This document shows, piece after piece, positions 1 to 7,057 of a DNA stretch of 9,047 nucleotides (positions are counted from its first letter, which is position 1; each line of letters begins with the position of its first letter). The notes under the pieces were generated by a model. That model was not told where the DNA came from. It did no database searches and was given only the letters and a program-made list of their open reading frames with translations. Origin of the DNA: Bacteroidota bacterium (GTDB taxonomy: Bacteria; Bacteroidota; Bacteroidia; Cytophagales; Cyclobacteriaceae); assembly GCA_024643595.1 (NCBI GenBank), contig JAHEMS010000119.1:1-9047 (forward strand), written 5' to 3'. The translations under genes and the position numbers were made by a program.

Positions 1-668
1 TTAACAATGTAGAAATTGTCTTTATCACAGTAATTGTATTCTTTATGATTTTTATAGCTACATGGCAATGTGGAACAATCCACCTCATATTGCCAAACAA
101 AACTAAAGCCACAAGGATTAATGGAAAGAGCCTGACCTCCAAAATTGGCTTTTGGGCGATTTAAAACACTTGGGTCAACATTTGAATTTCTGGTGGTGGG
201 AAAATTTAATTCATTGTCAGAATAGGCGTCATCATATTTAAGGACATCGCTAAAATAAGTTTTCAAACTGGCGAGTTTACCGTTTGGATTATATAGAAAA
301 GTATACTTCTCATTTTCTACTCCATCAGATTTCACTCTCCAGAATTTTATTTTTCCATTAGCAAGGTATTCACTTATGAGGGTGATATTGGTGGTGGCAC
401 CACTTGTGAATTGGAATTTAGGGTTGGTAAAAGTCGGCCAAATAATAGTTACTCTTCTACTTATGTTTACAGATTCTACGATTTCGTCTACAGTTTCGTC
501 CTTTACGGTAGCCGTTTTTATAACTGAATTTCCATTAAGTGTTTCAGTAATTTCAATTGATTTCAGTTTAAGGCTCTTGAGTTGAACCGTAGACGTAATA
601 TCTGAGTCTTCAAGGATGCTACACGAAGAAATTATTCCAATTAAAGCGATTGAAGTAATGCGCGACAT
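1..668 (-). CDS. Putative lipoprotein of unknown family, 3' end cut by window edge
   Basis: An open frame of 222 codons starts at the ATG at 668-666 and runs off the left edge without a stop. The N-terminus MSRITSIALIGIISSC is a short lipoprotein signal peptide: a basic n-region, a hydrophobic core and the lipobox I-S-S-C with Cys16 as the lipidated residue. Acidic residues follow at E20, D21 and D23, which in Bacteroidota can accompany surface export, though the match is weak. The mature part is polar and apparently rich in beta strands. A segment at about 121-138 (YTFLYNPNGKLASLKTY) resembles the YD-like strands of Bacteroidota cell-surface proteins. Four cysteines cluster near the visible end (186, 198, 203, 214). 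The start is fixed by the signal peptide and by an in-frame stop upstream with no ATG between. Seven C residues directly precede the ATG. I do not recognise the family; that it is exported is likely, its function is unknown. Confidence 0.72.
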   Translation of the reverse strand, partial: MSRITSIALIGIISSCSILEDSDITSTVQLKSLKLKSIEITETLNGNSVIKTATVKDETVDEIVESVNISRRVTIIWPTFTNPKFQFTSGATTNITLISEYLANGKIKFWRVKSDGVENEKYTFLYNPNGKLASLKTYFSDVLKYDDAYSDNELNFPTTRNSNVDPSVLNRPKANFGGQALSINPCGFSFVWQYEVDCSTLPCSYKNHKEYNYCDKDNFYIV

Positions 669-1014
669 GGGGGGGTGTAGCTTAACCGCAACGAAATTAA
701 GAAAAGCGCCTCAATCCCCAAATACAGGCCTTGATTTCGCGACCTATCAGCACCTCATTTTTGTCTAACGATTTGAATTCTTAATACCATGAGGAAGGAG
801 GTGTAGCTCAAATCTTATCGAGCATATTCCGGGTTAATGGATTTACCATATTGCCCGTGTAACGTGGAGCAACATGTTCAAAAAACATGCTTCCAATGAG
901 CAGGAATAAACTGATTATGTATTTATTGGGTAATCGGATAACTCGAAAAAGACCGGCAAGATTATTAACCCTACCGGCCTCTTTATAGGAGCTTACAAAT
1001 TTCTGGTTGGCGAA
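669..1014. other. Intergenic region between lipoprotein and M16 peptidase genes
   Basis: This is a stretch of 346 bases without a convincing gene. It holds the terminator-like hairpin listed at 948-984, a small inverted repeat CATGTT-CAAAA-AACATG at 873-889, and two copies of GGTGTAGCT (674-682 and 800-808) that may be chance. No clear TAnnTTTG promoter element for the lipoprotein gene was found; the closest strings on the minus strand have wrong spacing. The part from 1014 to 808 is open in the frame of the peptidase gene on the minus strand and is discussed as a finding. Confidence 0.6.
948..984 (-). terminator. Possible intrinsic terminator of the M16 peptidase gene
   Basis: Read on the minus strand, AAAGAGGCCGG (984-974) pairs with CCGGTCTTT (956-948) as a 4-bp GC stem plus a 5-bp A/T stem. 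A two-base GG bulge interrupts the stem, the loop is 17 bases long, and more T residues follow (TCTTTTT). It begins about 30 bases after the peptidase stop codon, the right place for a terminator. The bulge and long loop make it weaker than the hairpin after ahcY. Confidence 0.42.
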
Positions 1015-3828
1015 CTATTTTTCTGGATAAAGGATCACCTGTAAATAGTTCTTTTCATTAAAATATTTCAAGGCGGTGTCCTGAATGTCCTTCGTGGTTA
1101 TCGCATCAATCCTTTTTTCTGAAGTCAGGATATCACCTGGATTTGTGCCCAGTTCAACCCACTGTTGTATTTTACTTCGCCAATAGGCATTGTCTTTCAT
1201 GTTTTCCTTGATTTGTGTTTTAAACGTTTCTTTGACTTTATTTAAATCAGCATCGGTTGGGCCAGCTTTTACTTTATTGATTTCTTCCCACGTAGCACTG
1301 ATCAGTTTATCGACATTTTCAGGGCCACATGGCACCGATGCACCAATGGTGTAGTTGCCATATGGAACTTTGCTCATGCTACCATACATACCACCGCTGT
1401 ACATGCCACCAATTTCTTCGCGCAGCTTTTCAATCAATTTGATATTCATTAACTCCACCAGCATTTGAATTTTAAGTTGCTCTGCATCTGAATAAGTTGC
1501 CTCTCCAGTGAACTGCATGGAGATGAAACTTTTTGCTTCTTTGCCGCGATAAACTTCTTTTTTAACAACTCCCTTCACAGGTCGTAAACCTATATCACGG
1601 AAGTTTGTCGCTTCTCCGCTTGCAGGAAGACTTGCCAGGTAAGTTTCGCATAATCCTTTCAATACATTCATATCCAATTTGCCAACGAAAATGAAGGTGA
1701 ATCCGGTGGCATCACCAAAACGCTCTTTATAAATATCGTAAGCACGTTGCAGGTTGATCTTATCATACATTTCAATATTAGGTGCGCGGGGGCCTCGTTC
1801 GTGCTTGTCGTACAGGGTTTGTAATAACGTATCCTGGAAAACCATCTGAGGATTGGCCATCATGTTTTGAACAAATCCTTTTTGTTTGCTAACAAAAGAA
1901 TCGAATAATTCCTGATCCATTCTGGGTTGGGTAAAATAAAGGTAGTTCAGTTGGAACATTGCCTCCATATCAGCAACACTGCTTTGTCCGTTTACCCCTT
2001 CCGAATATTGAGTAATGCGTGGACTGACGCTGGCTGTTTTTCCTGCCAGCATCTTCCTAAGATCAGTTGGTGAAAACTGGCCAATACCCATTTGGTTTAC
2101 AATGGTAGCCGCGTTTTCTGCGCTGAATCGATCTTTGGAATCGTAAAGGAAATTTCCACCATAACGACTTGCCGACATGAGTACCTGGTCGTTTTTGAAG
2201 TCTGTGGATTTGGCTAATACCTTAACGCCATTACTTAATGTCCATTCGGTAACACCAACTTCTTTAAGTTCTTTTTCAGCAATTACTTTACCGGCTTTAG
2301 GTATTGTGGTTAATAAGGTAGCAGCTATCGCTTTTTCCTCATAGGGTTTTACTTCCAGTTTCGACGCGTTTTCTATTAGGGTAAGTAGTTGCTCATTAGT
2401 GGGTAAAGCAAAGCCAGGATTTTCGGGTGCGGTGATGACCGCTAATTTTTTTCCACCCTGAGGGATAGTTCGGGCGGCATACTTATTCACTTCATCCAGC
2501 GTGATACCAGGCAGGAATGTCTGATAATAGGTAAACACATTTTGAATGCCGGGTATAGGTTCCTTTTCTAAAAAGTTCCGCACGTATTCATCGGCATATT
2601 GCTCAGATTCTGTTTTGTCTATTTCGTTAAGCGCTCGTTCCATGTTTCTCATGGTGGATTTTTTGGCTCGGTCAAGCTCACCTTCAGTAAATCCGAATTG
2701 TCGGGCGCGTTCACCTTCCTGGATGATGGCATTAATGGCAGGTTCTACTCCAGCAGGACTCAGCAATGCGAATGAACTAAATCCTTCCACGCCTCTTAAT
2801 AAACTCCCTTTGCTGCTTCCACCAAAAATAAAGGGAGGATTTGCTTTTTGTGTAAGTTCAGCCATGCGCTGACTCAGCATGATTTGAAATAAACCATTTA
2901 CAATGGATTCTCTGTAGTCACCCACCGTGGTCTGGTCTTTTGACTTTACAAGTGGATAGTAAACACGAAGTATTGCATTGGTTGCTTCTTGATCAGTAAC
3001 CACCAATCCTTCCGACTGTTGCCGAGGAGCCATTTCAACGATATAACGTTCCCTTGCTTTAGGCACATTCTTTAATTTCCCAAAATGGTTTTTGATTTTA
3101 GCTTCCACCTCGGTTACGTCAAAATCACCGATAGCTACTACTGCCATTAGGTTAGGACGATACCAATCGGCATAAAACTTTTTAATCGTTGTCGGTTTAA
3201 ATGTTTTCAGAATTTCATCTTTACCTATAGGCAAGCGTTCAGCATACTTGGATCCCACAAAAAGTTTCGGATAAACTTTTTCGTTCATTCGATCATTGGC
3301 GCCTTTTCGGCCGCGAGACTCTTCCAGTACAACACCTCGTTCTTTTTCTATTTCATTGGCATCAAACAACATGCCTCCTGCCCAATCTTCCAATACCAGA
3401 AATCCTTGATCTAAATTTTGTGGCTTGTCGAGCGGAATAGAAAGCATATAAACTGTTTCATCGAAGCTGGTGTAGGCATTAAGGTGTGCACCAAATTTTA
3501 CTCCAATGGATTGAAGGAATGACACTAATTCGTTTTTTTTGAAATTTTTGGTTCCGTTAAAACCCATATGCTCGGTAAAGTGTGCAAGACCCTGCTGGTC
3601 ATTTTCTTCTAAAATGGAACCGGCATTCACGACTAGTCGTAACTCCATTTTATTTTCAGGCTTGTTGTTCTTTTTAATATAATATTTTAACCCATTGGGT
3701 AAGGTACCGGTGGTGATTTCAGGGGCAATAGGAAGCGGATCCGCCAACCTGGGCTGCGCTAAGGCAGGTATAATTACAAGGCCAAAGAGCAAGTAAATGA
3801 TAGTGATAATGAAGCTTTTGAATTTCAT
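1015..3828 (-). CDS. Exported M16 family zinc metallopeptidase, two-half (pitrilysin/insulinase-like)
   Basis: The product is a 937-residue zinc endopeptidase of family M16, expected to cleave peptides in the periplasm. The ATG at 3828 is preferred because it starts a clean signal peptide, MKFKSFIITIIYLLFGLVII, ending in PALAQ with cleavage likely after Ala24. A start at 3870 would add 14 polar residues in front of it. The catalytic half (about 40-400) holds the inverted zinc motif H83-F-T-E86-H87 and the third ligand Glu163 (EKERGVVLEE), 76 residues after His87, the family spacing. A second M16 half (about 524-937) lacks HxxEH, as usual. It keeps the substrate-binding Arg/Tyr pair (R803 and Y810 in LREEIGGMY) with the seven-residue spacing of insulin-degrading enzyme. 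Length and the C-terminal YLQVILYPEK fit Bacteroidota homologues. The permease gene lies 116 bases upstream on the same strand. The family assignment is secure; the substrate is unknown. Confidence 0.93.
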   Translation of the reverse strand: MKFKSFIITIIYLLFGLVIIPALAQPRLADPLPIAPEITTGTLPNGLKYYIKKNNKPENKMELRLVVNAGSILEENDQQGLAHFTEHMGFNGTKNFKKNELVSFLQSIGVKFGAHLNAYTSFDETVYMLSIPLDKPQNLDQGFLVLEDWAGGMLFDANEIEKERGVVLEESRGRKGANDRMNEKVYPKLFVGSKYAERLPIGKDEILKTFKPTTIKKFYADWYRPNLMAVVAIGDFDVTEVEAKIKNHFGKLKNVPKARERYIVEMAPRQQSEGLVVTDQEATNAILRVYYPLVKSKDQTTVGDYRESIVNGLFQIMLSQRMAELTQKANPPFIFGGSSKGSLLRGVEGFSSFALLSPAGVEPAINAIIQEGERARQFGFTEGELDRAKKSTMRNMERALNEIDKTESEQYADEYVRNFLEKEPIPGIQNVFTYYQTFLPGITLDEVNKYAARTIPQGGKKLAVITAPENPGFALPTNEQLLTLIENASKLEVKPYEEKAIAATLLTTIPKAGKVIAEKELKEVGVTEWTLSNGVKVLAKSTDFKNDQVLMSASRYGGNFLYDSKDRFSAENAATIVNQMGIGQFSPTDLRKMLAGKTASVSPRITQYSEGVNGQSSVADMEAMFQLNYLYFTQPRMDQELFDSFVSKQKGFVQNMMANPQMVFQDTLLQTLYDKHERGPRAPNIEMYDKINLQRAYDIYKERFGDATGFTFIFVGKLDMNVLKGLCETYLASLPASGEATNFRDIGLRPVKGVVKKEVYRGKEAKSFISMQFTGEATYSDAEQLKIQMLVELMNIKLIEKLREEIGGMYSGGMYGSMSKVPYGNYTIGASVPCGPENVDKLISATWEEINKVKAGPTDADLNKVKETFKTQIKENMKDNAYWRSKIQQWVELGTNPGDILTSEKRIDAITTKDIQDTALKYFNEKNYLQVILYPEK

Positions 3829-3944
3829 ATTGAATATTTGGTTATGATATCGAATTAAGTAGTTTAACATGGGCTTTAATTTGAGACACTAAAACGCACG
3901 GGTTTGATTTCTGTTTGGTAAAGAGGGCATTTTCTTATTACGAT

Positions 3945-5246
3945 TTATACTTTCAAGTTCTTTTTTGCAGCCAATAGATAAAGTAGAAGACCTGGAATAA
4001 GGGTTAAAATAGAGTAAACAATAATTTTAAAATCCTCCACGGCAACATAATAAATCATCCATGAAGTGCAAACGATAAAGATGATGGGTGTTACCGGATA
4101 GAAAGGTGTTTTAAAATGATCTCCGGTAATCCTTTTCTTTCGGAGTAAAAAAACTCCTAATACAGTGAGCATGGAAAAGAGAGAAAGGCTTACTGAAATA
4201 TATTCGATGATTTCTTTGAAAGAACTCACCAACACTAAAAAAATTGACCAGGCCGCTTGAGCCAGAATGGCCCCGTACGGCATTTGATAGCGATTTTTTA
4301 CCGTGAAGTATTTTAACAGTTGATAATCTTCGCCCATTGCTTCAATGACGCGGGGCCCGGCTATCGTCATGGCGCTGAGTGTAGACAGTAATGCGAAACT
4401 AAAAACTCCTGAGAAGATTGTACCGGCAGTTTCTCCAAAAAGTTTATAGGCAACAACATTGCCGATATCATTTTGTCCCTGGAGCTCCTCAAAGGAAGCG
4501 GTATATAAAAATATAGCATTTAGTGCGAGGTAAATCAACGCTACTAATAATGTTCCCGTTAGCAGTGACTTTGGTAAATTTTTACGAGGATTATCGAGAT
4601 TACCTGCTATATACGCTGAGGCGTTCCATCCGGTGTAGGCATAGAAAACAAATACAAGAGAAACGGCAAATTCCGGACTAAGGATTAGTCGCCAGTCGCT
4701 TTGTTTAGGAAGAAAGCTTATGGTTGTTTTGGGAACGGAATGAATGAAAAATGGGGCGATGCAAAAAAATACAATTAATGAAAGCTTTAACGAAGTGAGC
4801 AGCGTCTGTACGCGCCCTCCAGCTTTCACTCCGAGCAAATGAATGCAAGAAATTAAGATAATCGATATCACAGCAATTATTTTCGTAGAGATCCCTGATG
4901 CTTCGGTGGCATATTCACCGATGGCAATAGCAACGGCTGAGATTGCGCCAGCAAAACCTACTACAGAACTCATCCACCCACTAAGAAAGCCCAGCAAGGG
5001 ATGAAAGATTTTAGAGAGATATAAATACTCGCCCCCCGAACGTTTCAATGTTGTTGAAATCTCAGCATAGGTCATCGCCCCGGACAAAGCAACAATGCCA
5101 CCTAAAAACCAGAGCATCAAAATGGCAAAGCCTGAGGGTAACGGCCCAACCTGGTACCCCAGGGAGGTGAAGACTCCGGTTCCAATCATATTGGCGATAA
5201 CCAGGGTTATGGCCACGGTCAGTGTATAGTTTTTGGATTGTTTCAT
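3945..5246 (-). CDS. APC-superfamily amino acid permease, 12 transmembrane helices
   Basis: This 433-residue integral inner-membrane protein is a secondary amino acid transporter of the LAT/SteT-like branch of the APC superfamily. About twelve hydrophobic helices can be placed (roughly 8-30, 38-60, 85-112, 121-140, 148-168, 192-213, 229-249, 274-297, 326-342, 347-368, 384-402, 409-427). Helix 1 carries the unwound substrate-binding stretch IGTGVF (21-26). The helix 2-3 loop has RSGGEYLYL (69-77). Helix 6 has the family signature YAYTGWNASAY (202-212), followed by the cytoplasmic loop NPRKNLPKSL (219-228). Length matches the family and there is no extra domain. The ATG directly opens a short basic N-terminus leading into helix 1. 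The exported peptidase follows on the same strand after 116 bases. No terminator was seen between them, but no overlap forces an operon. The substrate amino acid cannot be read from the sequence. Confidence 0.92.
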   Translation of the reverse strand: MKQSKNYTLTVAITLVIANMIGTGVFTSLGYQVGPLPSGFAILMLWFLGGIVALSGAMTYAEISTTLKRSGGEYLYLSKIFHPLLGFLSGWMSSVVGFAGAISAVAIAIGEYATEASGISTKIIAVISIILISCIHLLGVKAGGRVQTLLTSLKLSLIVFFCIAPFFIHSVPKTTISFLPKQSDWRLILSPEFAVSLVFVFYAYTGWNASAYIAGNLDNPRKNLPKSLLTGTLLVALIYLALNAIFLYTASFEELQGQNDIGNVVAYKLFGETAGTIFSGVFSFALLSTLSAMTIAGPRVIEAMGEDYQLLKYFTVKNRYQMPYGAILAQAAWSIFLVLVSSFKEIIEYISVSLSLFSMLTVLGVFLLRKKRITGDHFKTPFYPVTPIIFIVCTSWMIYYVAVEDFKIIVYSILTLIPGLLLYLLAAKKNLKV

Positions 5247-5439
5247 TGTATTTAGGCGAGAAGATCAGCATTGAGAGGGAAAATCCAAAATCGGAAATTA
5301 ATGGCTACTCAATATTTTTATTTAAAACTTAGACAACTGGCTTTTAATCCATGGTGGATTCATCCAAGAAGTAATGGGATGAACTTTATTGTTCCCTATT
5401 TTTTAAAGTACCTTAGCAAAATATTATTTATAATTGAAT
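5247..5439. promoter_or_regulatory. Divergent intergenic region with a 15-bp inverted repeat
   Basis: The 193 bases between the permease (minus) and the propeller gene (plus) must carry both start regions. The inverted repeat AATCCA-TGG-TGGATT occupies 5346-5360, near the middle, and could be an operator for either gene; this is inference only. A candidate plus-strand promoter is listed separately at 5389-5416. For the permease I see no good TAnnTTTG element; the best minus-strand string is a partial CGATTTTG. An open frame crossing this region on the plus strand overlaps the start of the propeller gene and has no coding character. Confidence 0.4.
5389..5416 (+). promoter_or_regulatory. Candidate Bacteroidota promoter of the propeller gene
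   Basis: A TTG at 5389-5391 is followed after 17 bases by TACCTTAG at 5409-5416, which matches the -7 consensus TAnnTTTG at seven of eight positions. Transcription would start near 5424, leaving a short AT-rich leader before the ATG at 5440. The spacing is slightly shorter than usual, so this is only a candidate. Confidence 0.32.
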
Positions 5440-6735
5440 ATGAGGATATTGAGCATTATAGTATTGTTTGTGATTCCGATTTCAGTTTTCGGTCAGTTCA
5501 AGAATATTAAGCTGGCAGAACAAGTGGATGGAATTTATCCACCCGTTGAACCAAGCATCACCATTAATAAGAAGAATCCGAAAAACATCGTTGCCGGTGT
5601 GGTACTTGATCGCGCTATTTATACCAAGGATGGGGGAGAAACATGGGCAGAGACAAAATTGGAATCACCATATGGTGTATTTGGTGATCCGGCACTGATT
5701 TCAGACACAAAGGGAAATATTTATTTTTTCCATCTCGCTGATCCAAGCAATAAGGGCAGAAGTGATGATGCCTGGCTCGACCGAATCGTTTGTCAAAAAA
5801 CTGAGGATGGTGGTAAGACCTGGAGCACTGGAGCATCTATAGGAAATAATCCACCAAAAGATCAGGATAAGGCTTGGCCGGCGGTTCATCCCAAAAAGAA
5901 TTATGTTTATACGTCCTGGACTCAATTTGATAAGTATGGTTTGGAGGACCCGAACTGTCACTCCAATATTCTTTTCAGTATGTCTACTAACGAAGGGAAA
6001 AAATGGTCAGCTCCAATTCAAATAAATCAGAATCCTGGAGATTGCATAGACGATGACAACACCGCAGAAGGAGCAGTGCCAGCCGTAGACAGTGAAGGAC
6101 GTGTGTTCATAGCATGGGCCAGCCATGGCAATATTTATTTCGATCGCTCATTTGATGGAGGTTCTTTGTGGCTAAGCAATGACTTGCTGATCGCTAAACA
6201 GGAGGGTGGCTGGTCAATGGAAATCCCTGGCCTTAGCAGAAGCAATGGTATGCCGGTTTTAATGATAGACAATAGCAAGGGGCGTTTACGAAACAGCTTA
6301 TACCTGGTGTGGGCCGATCAGCGAAATGGCAAGGATGACACGGATATCTGGTTCATGAGATCTACGAACTATGGCGATATGTGGACTCAGCCCATTAGAA
6401 TTAATCAAGATGGTCCTGGCAAACACCAGTTTCTTCCATGGATGGCTGTCGATGATGTAACCGGCTATATTTATATTGTCTATTACGACCGCCGAGCATA
6501 TGATGATTTGCAAACAGACGTGTATCTCGCATATTCAGTGGATGGCGGAAGTAGTTTTAAGGAAACTAAAATCAGTGAAAGCCCATTTATTCCAACAGAA
6601 ACTGAATTCTTTGGAGACTATACTAATATTTCGGCCCATAAAGGTGTGATTGCACCTATCTGGACACGTATGGATGATAGAAGAACCAGTATCTACACCA
6701 CCATTATTAAAGATGAGGATCTCCTAAAAAAGTGA
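5440..6735 (+). CDS. Exported Asp-box (BNR) beta-propeller protein, sialidase-like fold
   Basis: The product has 431 residues. The ATG at 5440 is chosen because it opens the signal peptide MRILSIIVLFVIPISVFGQ; the in-frame TTG at 5434 adds only two residues. Six Asp boxes (S/T-x-D/N-x-G-x-x-W/F) start at residues 62 (TKDGGETW), 121 (TEDGGKTW), 182 (STNEGKKW), 237 (SFDGGSLW), 308 (STNYGDMW) and 366 (SVDGGSSF). They are 55-71 residues apart, as expected for a six-bladed propeller. Conserved blocks of this Bacteroidota family are visible: EPSITINKKNPKNIVAG (37-53), VYYDRRAYDD (347-356) and the C-terminal FGDYTNIS...PIWTRMDDRR. The FRIP motif of true sialidases is absent from the N-terminal part, so automatic 'exo-alpha-sialidase' naming would be doubtful. 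There is no type IX secretion C-terminal domain, so it probably stays periplasmic or is released without that system. It faces the permease divergently and appears monocistronic. Ligand or substrate is unknown. Confidence 0.85.
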   Translation: MRILSIIVLFVIPISVFGQFKNIKLAEQVDGIYPPVEPSITINKKNPKNIVAGVVLDRAIYTKDGGETWAETKLESPYGVFGDPALISDTKGNIYFFHLADPSNKGRSDDAWLDRIVCQKTEDGGKTWSTGASIGNNPPKDQDKAWPAVHPKKNYVYTSWTQFDKYGLEDPNCHSNILFSMSTNEGKKWSAPIQINQNPGDCIDDDNTAEGAVPAVDSEGRVFIAWASHGNIYFDRSFDGGSLWLSNDLLIAKQEGGWSMEIPGLSRSNGMPVLMIDNSKGRLRNSLYLVWADQRNGKDDTDIWFMRSTNYGDMWTQPIRINQDGPGKHQFLPWMAVDDVTGYIYIVYYDRRAYDDLQTDVYLAYSVDGGSSFKETKISESPFIPTETEFFGDYTNISAHKGVIAPIWTRMDDRRTSIYTTIIKDEDLLKK

Positions 6736-6985
6736 TCACGTACGGATGGCAATTCTTTTCATCAGAAAGCAAGTGTACCAGGTGAAGATGAAATTTCAGA
6801 GCCAACTTCCATAAATATTTTAATTCATATTTCGTGTGAGCAGAGCTCCTTCAATTCGGCTGATACGATATAATCTTGATTTGCTGATTTCATATTGACC
6901 TAAATTAGGCATGACAACGTTTGAAATTTATAAGAAAGTTAAACATGTGTTCAAGGGAATTGTTAATCAGGGACTTATCATTATC

Positions 6986-7012
6986 AATTCTTATGAATAA
7001 TGGTAATTCTTA
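6986..7012. repeat. Direct repeat AATTCTTA, two copies 19 bp apart
   Basis: AATTCTTA occurs at 6986-6993 and again at 7005-7012, start to start 19 bases, close to two helical turns. The second copy lies between the two elements of the ahcY promoter and the first just upstream. This is the geometry of a tandem binding site, but eight AT-rich bases can recur by chance. Confidence 0.35.
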
Positions 7013-7031
7013 AACCATTGTATTACTTTTG
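7001..7031 (+). promoter_or_regulatory. ahcY: Promoter of ahcY (Bacteroidota type)
   Basis: TACTTTTG at 7024-7031 is a perfect match to the Bacteroidota -7 element TAnnTTTG. Twenty bases upstream lies TGG (7001-7003), a poor match to the -33 TTG. The predicted start near 7038 leaves an A-rich leader of about 20 bases ending in AACAAAAATG, typical for the phylum, with no Shine-Dalgarno sequence. Confidence 0.6.
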
Positions 7032-7057
7032 TGTTCCAAAATTGAAATCAAACAAAA

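Larger units (their letters stand above)
6736..7057. other. Intergenic region upstream of ahcY
   Basis: These 322 bases separate the propeller stop from ahcY. No intrinsic terminator was found after the propeller gene; only the palindrome GTGATCAC (6732-6739) overlaps its stop codon. An 11-base palindrome CCTAAATTAGG lies at 6899-6909, just before a 29-codon ATG frame (6911-7000) that is too short to call a gene. TAATCTTG at 6871-6878 is a one-mismatch -7 element. The ahcY promoter and a direct repeat lie at the right end. No riboswitch-like fold is expected, because the likely ahcY leader is only about 20 bases. Confidence 0.55.

Noticed and set aside
674..808. Two copies of GGTGTAGCT as a repeat element
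   Set aside because: Only nine bases match, the flanks differ and no further copies were seen.
2546..2872. Plus-strand 108-codon frame inside the M16 peptidase gene
   Set aside because: It is antisense to a fully supported gene; the Ser/Leu-rich translation is typical of a shadow frame.
5271..5510. Plus-strand 79-codon open frame across the divergent intergenic region
   Set aside because: It overlaps the signal-peptide region of the propeller gene in another frame and has no domain, export signal or coding character.
6732..6744. GTGATCAC and CGTACG palindromes at the propeller stop as a terminator
   Set aside because: They have no loop, and no T-run follows on the plus strand.
7001..7057. 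SAH or SAM riboswitch in front of ahcY
   Set aside because: The perfect -7 element at 7024-7031 leaves a leader of only about 20 bases, too short for any known class.
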